The notes: a model not told the origin generated them from the sequence alone. 64,000 bases of DNA from Cytobacillus gottheilii (GCF_001636345.1 NZ_KV440945.1:2809354-2873353), one strand, 5' to 3'. Shown: positions 18,605 through 28,021, counted from the stretch's first letter. Made by a program: numbers and translations.

Positions 18605-20430
18605 ATTCTAATATCCAATCCGCTGAATTTAGGCTGATTTTTTGATAGAAATGATGTTTGGACAGACTGCTGTTTATTATCTATACTCATTTTGAACTCA
18701 AGAGCAGAAAGTTTATAGTCATGCTCCATCAGGCGCTCTTTTAACATTGGAATAAAAGGCTGAACGACCGACTTAATATCCGGTGTATCATTGATTACAG
18801 TCATGTTAATAACCCTTGTCTGCACATGCAGATCAACAACAGTCTCATTTAACGAATCGAGATTCAAATAAAAAAGGATACGGCAATGATCCGGATCAAT
18901 TTTTCCTTCAGTTGTTTTTCTCCCGCTCCACTGCATCGTCACATCATTCGTTTTCCCTAAAAATGAAAAAGGAATTTGGTAAACATATTGCTGTATAGGT
19001 CCTACTTCTTGGGAAAGCAGCTGAAAACCTGTAATTCTATTAATTACCTTATCAGCTGCGTCTTTCAATGCCGGGGAAAAATCCTCACGCAAATTGCTCA
19101 GCAGGAGGGATTTAATAGAATCCAAGTTTTTCAAACCTTCATTATCAGGGTTTTTGATCACCTGCAGTGCGTCATGTTCATGTGAAAAACCTAAAAGTTT
19201 CACTATACTTTTCATCTGATCTCTAATCAGAGCAGATTCTTCTGCCGGCAAAGAAGGTTCCTGAGGATTATTCATTAGTGGTGTCTGTTCTCTGTCAAGC
19301 AGCACTTGTCCTGCTCGAATCAGACTATTATTCAGCTGCTGATTGTGGTTTAGACTACTTCCCAAGTCCTGTACATCTGTTAAAACATGCTGCAAAGCAG
19401 GCTGAATCACCCTGTGAAGCGCTCCCGCTTCTAATGGCAGCTGTATGGCATTTGATCTAACTCCATTTAGCAGGTTCTGGCGCGCTTCCTGCTGGGGGCC
19501 CTGGTCTGGCATCAACGCCTGCAATTTCGTCAAATTCATAATAAAATGATGCCGATCTGAAGGTTGATTACTTCTTACTATGTCGCTTAATACCGATGTG
19601 ATCTCCGCTTTTCCTGCAGGCAGCTGCTCAGAGATTGTCCGGATAACGGTTTTTAAACTATTTTGCTCATTACTGTTCTCAGGCAGCACACCAAGTGCTT
19701 GAAGCTGTTTAAAAGCTGCACTTGCTCTGCTGGGATCGGGAGCTGTCAGCCATTGCTTTAACACTTGCGATATAAGCTCTTTCCCAGCCTTTTCCTGAAA
19801 GGATTCTGTCAATTGTTGTAAAGATGTTGTCAGCTGCGCATTGCCCCTTGCTCCCGGAGTCTGTGACAGCTCTTTTTGCAAATTTTGCAGAAGTGATGTT
19901 AATGACTCTTGTTCGAAAACAGCTTGCAAGGATGAAAACACTTGCTTTGTAAACGGCAGCTGCCGAGTAAACATCTCTTTTATTGCCTGCAGCCCGCTGC
20001 CGGAAGGTTCGCTGTTTTTCAGCCACTCTGCAACCTGCTTGAAGGTTTCAGCCGTCAGCGGAAGCTGTTCTTTTGTAAAGAATTGAAGCAGAGCAAGATG
20101 ATTTTTAGTAACAGGCAGCTGAAACTGCTGCAAGAGGCTCTCCGGGGTAGCAGTTGGCATTCTTCCATTTAGCCCTTGGCCTTCAAGAACTTTCAAATGC
20201 ACAGTACCTTCCCCATTTTGCACCTGAAACCAATAGCGCTCATTAGCTGCAAGCGGAGTTTCCAGTTGTGCGATAACCTTTTGACCGCCAATTTGCACTT
20301 CTGCTGTCTGGTTTGGATAATGCTTAATGATTTTCCCGCTTACAATCTGACCGGGTCTAAACTGTGCTGTTTTGTTACTGATGTTATGATCATTCTTCAT
20401 AAAAAGGCTCGCGATCCCCATCTGCCCCAT
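18601..20430 (-). CDS. ylqG: FliK-like protein of unknown role (YlqG)
   Basis: About 609 residues from the ATG at 20430 (MGQMGIASLFMKND) behind GAGGGTGA. Three parts are visible. Residues about 20-85 are a beta-rich segment (RPGQIVSGKIIKHYPNQTAE, then VIAQLETPLAANERYWFQV). A long Gln- and Leu-rich helical middle runs to about 460. The C-terminal domain (CRILFYLNLDSLNETVVDLH, then IPMLKERLMEHDYKLSALEF) resembles the hook-length-control domain of FliK. No signal peptide or membrane segment is seen. It is followed with a four-base overlap by the FlhB-tail-like gene. The flagellar fliK in Bacillus lies in the fla/che operon, so this is a paralogue or distant relative. Confidence 0.75.
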   Translation of the reverse strand: MGQMGIASLFMKNDHNISNKTAQFRPGQIVSGKIIKHYPNQTAEVQIGGQKVIAQLETPLAANERYWFQVQNGEGTVHLKVLEGQGLNGRMPTATPESLLQQFQLPVTKNHLALLQFFTKEQLPLTAETFKQVAEWLKNSEPSGSGLQAIKEMFTRQLPFTKQVFSSLQAVFEQESLTSLLQNLQKELSQTPGARGNAQLTTSLQQLTESFQEKAGKELISQVLKQWLTAPDPSRASAAFKQLQALGVLPENSNEQNSLKTVIRTISEQLPAGKAEITSVLSDIVRSNQPSDRHHFIMNLTKLQALMPDQGPQQEARQNLLNGVRSNAIQLPLEAGALHRVIQPALQHVLTDVQDLGSSLNHNQQLNNSLIRAGQVLLDREQTPLMNNPQEPSLPAEESALIRDQMKSIVKLLGFSHEHDALQVIKNPDNEGLKNLDSIKSLLLSNLREDFSPALKDAADKVINRITGFQLLSQEVGPIQQYVYQIPFSFLGKTNDVTMQWSGRKTTEGKIDPDHCRILFYLNLDSLNETVVDLHVQTRVINMTVINDTPDIKSVVQPFIPMLKERLMEHDYKLSALEFKMSIDNKQQSVQTSFLSKNQPKFSGLDIRI

Positions 20431-20443
20431 TATGTTCACCCTC

Positions 20444-21220
20444 TTATCTGCTTTTTGCTAAATATTCCTTGATCGGTGCAAAGCTTTTTCGATGAATATG
20501 TAATACACCGTGTGTTTCAATCCCTTGTAAATGTTCCTTTGTTCCATACCCCATATTGCTTGCAAAGCCGTAGCCGGGATGTTGTTCGTCTAAAGCTTTC
20601 ATCATATTGTCTCTCGTTACTTTTGCCACAATGGATGCAGCCGCAATCGAAATAGATCTGCCATCACCCTTAATGATAGCCTCATAAGGATACGGAACAT
20701 CCAATTTCACGGCATCAATCAGCAGAAAATCCGGCTTTGTCTTTAAAGTGCCTACAGCGGTTATCATCGCTTTTTTTGACGCTTCATATATATTAATCAT
20801 ATCTATTTCTTCTACCTCTATAACGCCAATACTGACCGCTTCAGCCTGTTCCATTATCGCATGAAAGAAGCTCAGTCTTTTTTGCTCGTTAAGCTTTTTT
20901 GAATCATCAATCCCAGGGAGATAGAAATCTGCAGGCAAAATGACCGCTGCCGCTACAACTGGCCCAGCAAGCGGCCCTCTACCTACCTCATCAACACCAG
21001 CAATCAGCTCATATCCCTGACTATGATATTTTTCTTCAAAAAAGGTCATCTCTTTAAATTTGTCGTGCTCTTTCTTTTCCAGTGCTCTTCTTTTATGCCA
21101 TGCACTGATTAAGGACTGAACTCCCTTGCGTTCATCCATCGAGAGCTGCTTTAGGTATGGATCGTTCTCTTCCTGAACGTTTATAAGTCTATTTTTAATC
21201 TCTGCAATACTTTGTTTCAT
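20444..21220 (-). CDS. rnhB: Ribonuclease HII RnhB
   Basis: RNase HII removes ribonucleotides and RNA primers from DNA hybrids. The catalytic core starts YELIAGVDEVGRGPLAGPVV with the Asp-Glu pair, followed by DDSKKLNEQKR, DFLLIDAVKLDVP and SIAAASIVAKVTRD. About 70 extra N-terminal residues form a charged helical segment typical of Bacillus RnhB. Length is 258 residues. It lies 88 bases after rbgA and just upstream of ylqG. Confidence 0.98.
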   Translation of the reverse strand: MKQSIAEIKNRLINVQEENDPYLKQLSMDERKGVQSLISAWHKRRALEKKEHDKFKEMTFFEEKYHSQGYELIAGVDEVGRGPLAGPVVAAAVILPADFYLPGIDDSKKLNEQKRLSFFHAIMEQAEAVSIGVIEVEEIDMINIYEASKKAMITAVGTLKTKPDFLLIDAVKLDVPYPYEAIIKGDGRSISIAAASIVAKVTRDNMMKALDEQHPGYGFASNMGYGTKEHLQGIETHGVLHIHRKSFAPIKEYLAKSR

Positions 21221-21269
21221 TCTGCTGCTCCTTTTAAAGCTCTTTCGTTTTTTATCGGTTTGTACGGCA

Positions 21270-21300
21270 AAAAATAAAGGCCTTCTTTGTCAGAAGACCT
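21270..21300 (-). terminator. Terminator of rbgA
   Basis: Minus-strand stem AGGTCTTCT / AGAAGGCCT (one G-T pair) with a five-base loop, followed by a TTTATTTTTT tract. Confidence 0.85.
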
Positions 21301-21308
21301 AATTTGCT

Positions 21309-22175
21309 TTATTCTGCTTCTTGATTTAATTCAGACGGCCACTCTAGAGAGATTTTTCCAAATTTCTCGGAACGAAACTCTCGGATGACAAGTTCGGTCA
21401 CTTTGTCATAGTCAACAGCGCCTCCACCCATCAGACAGCCTCTGCGCTTTCCAATTTCATCGAATAGCTCTACAATATCTTCTGGGATTTCTTCAAGGCT
21501 AAAGCGGTCTTTCAGCTTTGAAGGATATTTTTCAGAAAAGAAACGCAGTGCATAAACCGTTATATCCTGAAGGTTTAAAATGGTGTCTTTAATAGCACCA
21601 GTCAGCGCCAGCTTTAAGCCTACGTTTTGATCTTCAAATTTTGGCCATAGTATCCCTGGGGTATCAAGCAGTTCCAGCTCTTTTCCTACCTTAATCCATT
21701 GCTGTGCCTTCGTGACACCAGGCATATTCCCTGTCTTCGCAATATTTTTTTTAGCAAGCCGATTAATGAGCGTCGATTTTCCGGCGTTCGGAATGCCTAC
21801 GATCATCGCGCGGATAGCACGAGGTTTTACACCTTTTGCTCTTAAGCGGTCAAATTTTTCCTGAAGTGTCTCTTGTGCTGCGGCTGTAATATCCTTCATC
21901 CCTTGCCCAGCCTGTGAATTGATCGCAATTGCCTTAATGCCTTTGCCTTTAAAATATTCAATCCACTGCTTTGTTGCATGAGGATCTGCCATATCCGCTT
22001 TATTTAATAAAACAAGCCGCGGTTTATGCTGGATAATTTCATCAATCATCGGATTTCGTGATGAATAAGGGATACGGGCATCAACAAGTTCAAAAATAAT
22101 GTCTACTAATTTAAGCTTTTCTGTTACTTGTCTGCGCGCTTTTGCCATATGGCCAGGAAACCATTGAATCGTCAA
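21309..22175 (-). CDS. rbgA: Ribosome biogenesis GTPase RbgA (YlqF)
   Basis: RbgA is a circularly permuted GTPase needed for late assembly of the 50S subunit. The permuted order is clear: the G4 motif NKAD at about 58-61 comes before the P-loop GIPNAGKST at about 127-135 and the G3 DTPG at about 171-174. The N-terminal [16 protein letters not shown] is the family signature. The TTG at 22175 is eight bases after AGAGG and gives the [10 protein letters not shown] start seen in B. subtilis; an earlier GTG overlaps the box. Product length is 288 residues. Confidence 0.97.
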   Translation of the reverse strand: MTIQWFPGHMAKARRQVTEKLKLVDIIFELVDARIPYSSRNPMIDEIIQHKPRLVLLNKADMADPHATKQWIEYFKGKGIKAIAINSQAGQGMKDITAAAQETLQEKFDRLRAKGVKPRAIRAMIVGIPNAGKSTLINRLAKKNIAKTGNMPGVTKAQQWIKVGKELELLDTPGILWPKFEDQNVGLKLALTGAIKDTILNLQDITVYALRFFSEKYPSKLKDRFSLEEIPEDIVELFDEIGKRRGCLMGGGAVDYDKVTELVIREFRSEKFGKISLEWPSELNQEAE

Positions 22176-22215
22176 TGTGTTCACCTCTTTCTTTTAAGCT
22201 ATCTTCCTCTTGGTG

Positions 22216-22767
22216 TTAATTCACTAAACGTACATCTTCAATCGGCCAATAAATGACACTCGCTTTTCCGAGCACTTCTTCCATTGGCACAGCCCCTATA
22301 TGTCTGCTGTCTTTGCTGAATCTCCTGTTATCCCCCATGACAAATAAATGGCCTTCCGGTACGGTTGTCTCCCCAATTTTGTCCTCAAGGGTAAAAGGCT
22401 CCGTTAACGGTCCATCAATGACCTTGGCCCTGTATTCGTCCAAATATGGCTCCTCATAGGCTTCTCCGTTCACATAAAGGGTATCATCCCTATACTCCAC
22501 AGTGTCGCCTGGCAGGCCAATTACACGCTTGATATAATCTTTATTTTCTGGTGCGTGGAAAACGATAATATCAAAACGGTCAGGTTCTCCAATTGTATAG
22601 CTAAATTTATTTACAATCATCCGGTCCTGATCATGCAAAGTCGGCATCATAGACAAACCATCTACTACGATGGGCGCAAATAAAAAATAGCGGATTACTG
22701 CCGCTAAAACAACCGCAATTAATAAAGCCTTCGTCCATTCCCATAATTCATTTTTCTTTTTCGCCAT
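22216..22767 (-). CDS. lepB: Type I signal peptidase (SipS/LepB family)
   Basis: Membrane-bound serine protease that removes signal peptides from secreted proteins. From the ATG at 22767 (MAKKKNELWEWTKALLIAV), behind GGTGGG, there is one N-terminal membrane segment at about 13-32. The catalytic dyad is Ser39 in VDGLSMMPTL and Lys80 in DYIKRVIGLPGDTV; the GDNRRFSKDSR box is near the end. The 183-residue length fits single-span Bacillus Sip proteins. Upstream in-frame codons lack a ribosome binding site. Several Sip paralogues usually exist, so the exact name is open. Confidence 0.95.
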   Translation of the reverse strand: MAKKKNELWEWTKALLIAVVLAAVIRYFLFAPIVVDGLSMMPTLHDQDRMIVNKFSYTIGEPDRFDIIVFHAPENKDYIKRVIGLPGDTVEYRDDTLYVNGEAYEEPYLDEYRAKVIDGPLTEPFTLEDKIGETTVPEGHLFVMGDNRRFSKDSRHIGAVPMEEVLGKASVIYWPIEDVRLVN

Positions 22768-22954
22768 ATTCCCACCATCTTTCAAAAAGTTCCTGTCTAA
22801 AATAAGTACAAATAATATCCTCAACTTATTGTACAACTGTTTCTCCACATACACACGATGGGAAGCCTATATTTATATTATTTAACATTTATGTAATATT
22901 ATCAAGAAAAGCGGAAGTGGCTTGCTCAGCCTAGTTACCATAAAGTTTTTCTAT

Positions 22955-22985
22955 TGAAAAAGGAGCTTGATAATCAAGCTCCTTT
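22955..22985 (-). terminator. Terminator of rplS
   Basis: Perfect 12-base inverted repeat AAAGGAGCTTGA / TCAAGCTCCTTT with a three-base loop, followed by T residues on the minus strand, 12 bases after the rplS stop. Confidence 0.92.
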
Positions 22986-22997
22986 AGCATTTTAACA

Positions 22998-23342
22998 TTA
23001 TCGGATTTCTTTAATACGAGCTTTTTTACCGCGAAGGTTACGCAAGTAGTAAAGCTTAGCACGGCGAACTTTACCGCGACGGATCACTTCAAGCTTCGCG
23101 ATCTTTGGTGTATGAACAGGGAATGTACGCTCAACGCCTACACCATAAGAGATCTTACGAACTGTGAAAGTTTCACTGATTCCGCCACCACGACGCTTAA
23201 TCACAACACCTTCGTATACCTGAACACGCTCACGAGTACCCTCAACGATACTAACGTGTACACGTACAGTATCACCAGGACGGAACGCAGGAAGGTCAGA
23301 ACGAAGTTGTTCTTTTGTGATTTCTTCGATTAATTTTTGCAT
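22998..23342 (-). CDS. rplS: 50S ribosomal protein L19
   Basis: L19 sits at the subunit interface of the ribosome. The 114-residue protein from the ATG at 23342 ([20 protein letters not shown]) has the signature [20 protein letters not shown] and the basic tail [25 protein letters not shown] lies nine bases upstream of the ATG. It has its own promoter after trmD and a leader region that may be regulatory. Confidence 0.99.
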   Translation of the reverse strand: MQKLIEEITKEQLRSDLPAFRPGDTVRVHVSIVEGTRERVQVYEGVVIKRRGGGISETFTVRKISYGVGVERTFPVHTPKIAKLEVIRRGKVRRAKLYYLRNLRGKKARIKEIR

Positions 23343-23450
23343 CGTTTTCAACTCCTCTCGAACAGACGCTCATGCACAACATTTCTATTTGCAGCGGAAC
23401 ATCGTTATAAGACCTCTGCTAAAACTTGTTCAGCCTAAGTCACAAAAATT
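23343..23450 (-). promoter_or_regulatory. rplS leader region, possible L19 autoregulatory leader
   Basis: A roughly 105-base untranslated leader follows the rplS promoter. It contains complementary GAACA / TGTTC and GCAG / CTGC segments that could fold. Firmicutes are known to carry an L19 leader RNA at this position; here the identification rests on position and folding potential, not on a matched consensus. Confidence 0.4.
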
Positions 23451-23479
23451 ATCATAGCATATTTACAAAGCAAGTTCAA
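23451..23479 (-). promoter_or_regulatory. Sigma-A promoter of rplS
   Basis: Minus-strand -35 TTGAAC and -10 TATGAT separated by 17 bases, within the short trmD-rplS gap. This allows L19 to be expressed apart from trmD. Confidence 0.65.
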
Positions 23480-23481
23480 TG

Positions 23482-24219
23482 CTATTTATCCTCTTTTTTT
23501 ATTTCATTCAGCCATTTTTTATGCGTTTCCGACAATTCAAGGTCTTCAAGCAAATCAGGTCTTCTTGTATATGTCCTTTTCAAAGACTGCTTTACTCTCC
23601 ATTCCTCAATATGGGCGTGATTGCCTGATACTAAAACGTCAGGGACTTTTAAACCTCTGAAATCTGCTGGTCTTGTATAGTGTGGATGCTCAAGCATTCC
23701 TGTGCTGAATGAATCCTTCTGATGAGATTCCTGATTGCCCAGGACACCCGGAAGAAGTCTAACAACGCTATCAATGATCACCATAGCCCCAAGCTCGCCG
23801 CCTGTTAGAACAAAATCACCGATTGAAATTTCGTCTGTAACAATATGCTCTCGAATGCGCTCATCATAGCCTTCATAATGACCGCAGATAAAAATCAAAT
23901 GCTCTTCAGCAGCCAATTCTTCCGCTTTCTTTTGATTATACCGTTCACCCTGCGGACATAATAGGACCACTCTGGGCTTGGCTTCACTAGAAGATTTCAC
24001 AGCCTCCACCGCGTCAAAGATCGGCTGCGGCTTTAAAACCATGCCCGCTCCCCCGCCGTAAGGATAATCGTCTACTGTTTTATGTTTATTATCAGCATAG
24101 TCTCTAAAGTTGACTACGTTGTATTGTGCAGCTTTCTGTTCCGCTGCTTTTTTTAATATTGAATGACCAAAAACACCTTCAAACATTTCTGGAAAAAGCG
24201 TTAAAACATCAATCTTCAT
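23482..24219 (-). CDS. trmD: tRNA (guanine-37-N1)-methyltransferase TrmD
   Basis: TrmD methylates G37 of tRNAs to prevent frameshifting, using S-adenosylmethionine bound in a trefoil knot. The sequence starts [20 protein letters not shown]; the knot and active-site motifs are present as [47 protein letters not shown] and [12 protein letters not shown]. Length is 245 residues. Its ATG overlaps the rimM stop by one base (TAATG). Confidence 0.99.
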   Translation of the reverse strand: MKIDVLTLFPEMFEGVFGHSILKKAAEQKAAQYNVVNFRDYADNKHKTVDDYPYGGGAGMVLKPQPIFDAVEAVKSSSEAKPRVVLLCPQGERYNQKKAEELAAEEHLIFICGHYEGYDERIREHIVTDEISIGDFVLTGGELGAMVIIDSVVRLLPGVLGNQESHQKDSFSTGMLEHPHYTRPADFRGLKVPDVLVSGNHAHIEEWRVKQSLKRTYTRRPDLLEDLELSETHKKWLNEIKKEDK

Positions 24220-24737
24220 TATGAAAGCAGCCCTTCCATCGGCTCTATAACGATTTGCTTCGTTTTTACGTCTACACTTTTCACAACATCCTCGATATAG
24301 GGGATTAAAAGTTCTTTACCGCCTTTTCCTTTAATAACCCATACATCATTTGCTCCAGGAGAAAGGATCTCTTTAATTTTTCCAATCTCTTCACCGCTTG
24401 TTGTTTTCACTTCACAGCCAATAATTTCATGGTAATAGAATTCGTTATCCTCTAAGGCACCAAGCTGATCTTCAGAAACCTTCAGAATGCCGCCTTTCAT
24501 TTTTTCAATTTCATTAATATTTTCATACCCGTCAAATGTTAAAAGGTCAAAATTCTTGTGTTTTCGATGTGATTTTATAGTTAGCTCAATCGGTTCTTTG
24601 GCTTCAGGCATAAAAAGGGTAAGACTATTGCCTGGCTTATATCGTTCATCTGCAAAGTCCGTTTTTGATATAACCCTTACTTCTCCTTTAATTCCATGAG
24701 TATTAACAATTTTTCCTACATTATAGTATTTTTGCAT
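24219..24737 (-). CDS. rimM: 16S rRNA maturation protein RimM
   Basis: RimM assists 30S head assembly with ribosomal protein S19. The N-terminal RimM domain begins [20 protein letters not shown], and the C-terminal PRC-barrel carries [19 protein letters not shown] and [19 protein letters not shown]. The ATG at 24737 lies behind GAGGTG. Length is 172 residues. It lies between ylqD and trmD. Confidence 0.98.
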   Translation of the reverse strand: MQKYYNVGKIVNTHGIKGEVRVISKTDFADERYKPGNSLTLFMPEAKEPIELTIKSHRKHKNFDLLTFDGYENINEIEKMKGGILKVSEDQLGALEDNEFYYHEIIGCEVKTTSGEEIGKIKEILSPGANDVWVIKGKGGKELLIPYIEDVVKSVDVKTKQIVIEPMEGLLS

Positions 24738-24748
24738 TTTGATCACCT

Positions 24749-25135
24749 CTAGCGAATTTCATCTACAATCCCGTCCTTGATGATAATGTATTTCTTTTCC
24801 TGGAACGAATCCCAGCGATCGCCTTCTTTTATCTCCAAGAGCGCTTGTACTTCGTCTGACTTTATTTCACTGCCTAAAGGTAGCATATGTAATTGCTGTA
24901 TTTGAAAATCAAGCAGTTTTTCTTTTTCAGCCCGTTTTTGAATTTCCTTCTCAAACTGATTTCGCAAACTGCCGACCTGATATTTTTTTGTTTTTTCCAG
25001 CTTTTTCATTTCAAAATGAAGCTGGTCGATTTCTTTTAGCAGCTGCTGGCGTTCTGTATCATATTCTGTTTCCAGCTGTTTTTTTGTCGTTTCCGTGAGC
25101 ACCTGTTTTATAGTCACCGTCTGTATGAGCTTCAA
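24749..25135 (-). CDS. ylqD: YlqD family protein, function unknown
   Basis: A 128-residue protein of the Bacillus YlqD family. It has a short N-terminal beta segment ([15 protein letters not shown]), a central coiled coil (residues about 20-85, with [18 protein letters not shown]) and a C-terminal beta region ([20 protein letters not shown]). No catalytic motif or membrane segment is visible. The start is a TTG ten bases after AGGAGG. It leads the ylqD-rimM-trmD set, so a link to ribosome maturation is possible but not shown. Confidence 0.85.
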   Translation of the reverse strand: MKLIQTVTIKQVLTETTKKQLETEYDTERQQLLKEIDQLHFEMKKLEKTKKYQVGSLRNQFEKEIQKRAEKEKLLDFQIQQLHMLPLGSEIKSDEVQALLEIKEGDRWDSFQEKKYIIIKDGIVDEIR

Positions 25136-25170
25136 TGTGATATCGCCTCCTAGTCAAACTCGCTATTATT

Positions 25171-25199
25171 ATTATAACTGAATTTAAAGGAAACCTGTC
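25171..25199 (-). promoter_or_regulatory. Candidate promoter of ylqD-rimM-trmD
   Basis: A perfect -10 TATAAT on the minus strand lies about 40 bases before ylqD. At 17-base spacing the -35 is GACAGG, which is poor; ACGACA at 19-base spacing is an alternative. The terminator upstream at 25335-25370 makes a promoter here likely. Confidence 0.5.
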
Positions 25200-25334
25200 G
25201 TTTGGCAAGCCTGGAAAAGCAAGACAGGGACTTAGCTGCACTTCTATTTAGTCGAAATCAGCAACTGTACCAGAACTTTCAGCTCAGCGGCTATTTAATT
25301 AATTTTAAGTAAAACAGAAAACTATATTGTCTCT

Positions 25335-25370
25335 ATAAGAAAAAAGGAGGGTTTCCCCTCCTTTTTTCTC
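25335..25370 (-). terminator. Symmetric terminator after ffh-rpsP-khpA
   Basis: Stem GGAGGG / CCCTCC with a four-base loop, extended by A and T runs on both sides, so it could work in either direction. On the minus strand it ends the khpA transcript about 70 bases after its stop codon. Confidence 0.88.
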
Positions 25371-25375
25371 ATTCT

Positions 25376-25439
25376 CTAGTCTAGCTTCAGTGGCTAGCCA
25401 CCCCGAGGGGCAAAGCAAGCCGCTGCAGCTGATCTATAG
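25376..25439. repeat. Short Bacillus-type intergenic repeat fragment
   Basis: A locally G+C-rich stretch beginning CTAGTCTAGCTTCAGTGGCT and ending near GCAGCTGATCTATAG, between khpA and its terminator. The wording resembles another family of short repeats found between Bacillus-group genes (CTAGC...CCGAGGGGC). No coding potential was seen. Recognition is from memory and only one copy was seen in the window. Confidence 0.4.
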
Positions 25440-25670
25440 TTATTCTGTTATCTCTAAGTAGATTTTCTTTTGCTGTGATGATGCTGCTGCGTATACAACA
25501 GTTCGAATTGCTTTTGCAACCCGCCCTTGCTTTCCGATGACTTTGCCCATGTCATTTTTGTTGACTGAAAGCTGGTAGGTTATTCTGTTGTCTTCTTCAA
25601 GAACATCTACTTGAACTTCATCCGGAAAATCAACAAGGGGTTTAACGATTGTTTCGATCAGCTCTTTCAT
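25440..25670 (-). CDS. khpA: KH-domain RNA-binding protein KhpA (YlqC)
   Basis: A 76-residue protein consisting of one KH domain with the nucleic-acid-binding loop GKVIGKQGRVAKAIRTVV (GKQG). In Firmicutes KhpA pairs with KhpB (Jag) and affects RNA and cell elongation. It starts 11 bases after the rpsP stop with only a weak ribosome binding site, so translational coupling to rpsP is likely. Confidence 0.95.
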   Translation of the reverse strand: MKELIETIVKPLVDFPDEVQVDVLEEDNRITYQLSVNKNDMGKVIGKQGRVAKAIRTVVYAAASSQQKKIYLEITE

Positions 25671-25681
25671 CTTGCAACAAA

Positions 25682-25978
<297 letters not shown>

Positions 25979-26052
25979 TCACACAAGATAGTATAATATC
26001 AAGTTCTAATTAGTTTGTAAAGTGTTTTTTCTTTACATACTGTTTTTTTACG

Positions 26053-27405
26053 TTAAAAAGGCTTAAACGGAAGCTTAAAGCCGCCTTTTTTCTTGCCTTT
26101 TTGCTGCATTCCTGTCATCTGTTTCATCATCTTTTTCATTTCATCAAACTGTTTCAATAAACGATTTACTTCAGGGACAGTTCTGCCGCTTCCCTTCGCA
26201 ATCCGCTTTCGTCTGCTCGAGTTGATTGTTTCAGGATGCTCTTTCTCTGCTTTTGTCATCGATTGAATAATCGCCTCAACATGCGTGATTTGCTTCTCAT
26301 CGATTTTCATTTTGTCTAATCCCTTAATCTTGCCGGCTCCAGGCATCATTTTCAGAAGATCATCGAGAGGTCCCATATTGCGGACCTGTCCAAGCTGTTC
26401 AAGAAAATCATCGAGTGTAAATGATGCACTGCGCATTTTCTTTTCCAGCTCTTTTGCTTTTTCCTCATCAACATTTGCCTGCGCCTTTTCAATTAAGGTA
26501 AGCACATCGCCCATACCTAAAATACGGGATGCCATCCTCTCAGGGTGGAAAGCCTCCAAAGCATCCAGCTTTTCCCCTAAACCAACAAACTTAATCGGTG
26601 TATTGGTAACGGATCGAATCGAAAGTGCTGCCCCGCCTCGCGTGTCTCCATCAAGCTTTGTTAATACAACGCCCGTTAAGCCAAGCAGATCATTAAAGCT
26701 TGATGCAACATTAACTGCATCCTGCCCTGTCATTGCGTCAACGACAAGGAAAATTTCATCCGGTTTCGTCAGCTCTTTTATTTGCGTAAGCTCATCCATT
26801 AATGCTTCATCGACATGCAGACGGCCTGCCGTATCAATGAGGACATAGTCATGATGATCTTCTTTTGCCTTAGCTATTGCCTGTTTGGCAATTTCAACAG
26901 GACTCACTTGATCTCCCAATGAGAAAACAGGCATACTTAACTGTTTGCCTAGCGTTTCCAGCTGCTTAATTGCTGCTGGACGGTAAATGTCTGCTGCAAC
27001 AAGCATTGGATTCCTGTTATACTTTTTGCGCAAAAGATTCGCCAATTTTCCAGTAGTGGTTGTTTTACCGGCACCCTGCAGACCTACCATCATAATCACG
27101 GTTGGCGGCCGGTTTGCGACAGCAATTTTGCTTTGCTCCCCGCCCATAAGCTCTGTCAGTTCCTCTTTAACCACTTTAATGACTTGCTGACCGGGTGTTA
27201 AGCTTTTCATTACTTCTTGCCCAACAGCACGTTCGCTAACTTTTTTGACAAATTCTTTGACCACTTTAAAGTTAACGTCGGCTTCAAGCAGTGCAAGCCG
27301 CACATCACGCATCATTTCTTTAACGTCAGCTTCCCCGATTTTTCCTTTGCCGCGGATTTTTTGAATCGTATTCTGCAGTCGGTCGGCTAAACCTTCAAAT
27401 GCCAT
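26053..27405 (-). CDS. ffh: Signal recognition particle protein Ffh
   Basis: Ffh is the SRP54 GTPase that binds signal sequences and the SRP RNA and targets ribosomes to the membrane through FtsY. N domain: MAFEGLADRLQNTIQKIRGK. G domain: Walker A GLQGAGKTTTTGKLA, then DTAGRLHVDEALMDEL and GVVLTKLDGDTRGG. The Met-rich M domain contains RKRIAKGSGRTVPEVNRLLK and ends in a Lys/Met-rich tail. Length is 450 residues. It follows ylxM by 12 bases. Confidence 0.99.
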   Translation of the reverse strand: MAFEGLADRLQNTIQKIRGKGKIGEADVKEMMRDVRLALLEADVNFKVVKEFVKKVSERAVGQEVMKSLTPGQQVIKVVKEELTELMGGEQSKIAVANRPPTVIMMVGLQGAGKTTTTGKLANLLRKKYNRNPMLVAADIYRPAAIKQLETLGKQLSMPVFSLGDQVSPVEIAKQAIAKAKEDHHDYVLIDTAGRLHVDEALMDELTQIKELTKPDEIFLVVDAMTGQDAVNVASSFNDLLGLTGVVLTKLDGDTRGGAALSIRSVTNTPIKFVGLGEKLDALEAFHPERMASRILGMGDVLTLIEKAQANVDEEKAKELEKKMRSASFTLDDFLEQLGQVRNMGPLDDLLKMMPGAGKIKGLDKMKIDEKQITHVEAIIQSMTKAEKEHPETINSSRRKRIAKGSGRTVPEVNRLLKQFDEMKKMMKQMTGMQQKGKKKGGFKLPFKPF

Positions 27406-27417
27406 ATATGCCGCCTC

Positions 27418-27750
27418 CTAATCTAATTTCTCAAGCTCTGCAACCGCTTCACCGATTGTTTGCTTTGAAGGATTTTCTTCAGTTAAAAGTTCCTTGATTT
27501 GTGCAATCAGTTTATTGCGCTCTTGAAATTTTTGCAGCAATAGCAGCTTTTCTTCATATTCTTCTAGCATTGCTTCTGTACGTTTAATATTATCATAAAC
27601 AGCCTGACGGCTAACCTCGTACTCTTCAGCAATTTCACCGAGAGAATAATCATCCAAATAATACAAGGACATGTAGCTTCTTTGCTTTGGAGTTAGCAGC
27701 GACTGATAAAAATCATACAAATAATTCATTCTCGTCGTCTTTTCTAACAT
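27418..27750 (-). CDS. ylxM: YlxM family helix-turn-helix protein (UPF0122)
   Basis: A 110-residue protein resembling sigma factor region 4: [20 protein letters not shown] followed by [20 protein letters not shown] is a helix-turn-helix. In streptococci YlxM stimulates SRP GTPases; in Bacillus it is always next to ffh. The start is the ATG at 27750 ([16 protein letters not shown]). A strong promoter (27791-27819) precedes it, so ylxM-ffh does not depend on the cassette upstream. Confidence 0.95.
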   Translation of the reverse strand: MLEKTTRMNYLYDFYQSLLTPKQRSYMSLYYLDDYSLGEIAEEYEVSRQAVYDNIKRTEAMLEEYEEKLLLLQKFQERNKLIAQIKELLTEENPSKQTIGEAVAELEKLD

Positions 27751-27790
27751 AAGCATACCCCCTTGTTAAGTGAAAAGCCTTTACATGTTC

Positions 27791-27819
27791 AGTTTACATA
27801 GTTCAAAGTAGTGTGTCAA
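27791..27819 (-). promoter_or_regulatory. Sigma-A promoter of ylxM-ffh
   Basis: Consensus -35 TTGACA, 17-base spacing, -10 TAAACT on the minus strand, about 40 bases before the ylxM start. Confidence 0.75.
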
Positions 27820-27884
27820 GAAAAAGCCAAGCAAATCAAGCATAAGAGTTAAGACACAGATTGCTGCGGATTCAACCTTTTGCA

Positions 27885-27950
27885 AAGGAAATTTGCCGAC
27901 TGGAAAGCTTGAAAGAAGATCAACTGGACTTACACTTAACTTCATGAAAG
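27885..27950. repeat. Degenerate dispersed repeat copy (CACTTAACTT family)
   Basis: Plus-strand sequence beginning TTTGCCGACTGG and ending ACACTTAACTTCATGAAAGC. It aligns with the sequence at 46090-46160 (TTGCCGATCG ... GCACTTAACTTTCTGAAAGT). Both are intergenic and untranslated. The alignment was made by eye. Confidence 0.45.
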
Positions 27951-27990
27951 CTAAAAAGAAAACCCGGTCGTATAGTCTGACCGGGTTGAC
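27948..27990 (-). terminator. Terminator of the eight-gene membrane cassette
   Basis: Perfect minus-strand stem AACCCGGTC / GACCGGGTT (27961-27969 and 27979-27987) followed by TTCTTTTT, about 35 bases after the last gene of the cassette. It separates the cassette from ylxM-ffh. Confidence 0.9.
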
Positions 27991-28021
27991 CTTTTACAAA
28001 ATAATGTGTTTTTCTTTCTTT

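Noticed and set aside
22768..22854. N-terminal extension of the signal peptidase
   Set aside because: The MAKKK start at 22767 has a ribosome binding site and correct length; the upstream codons lie in an A+T-rich untranslated region.
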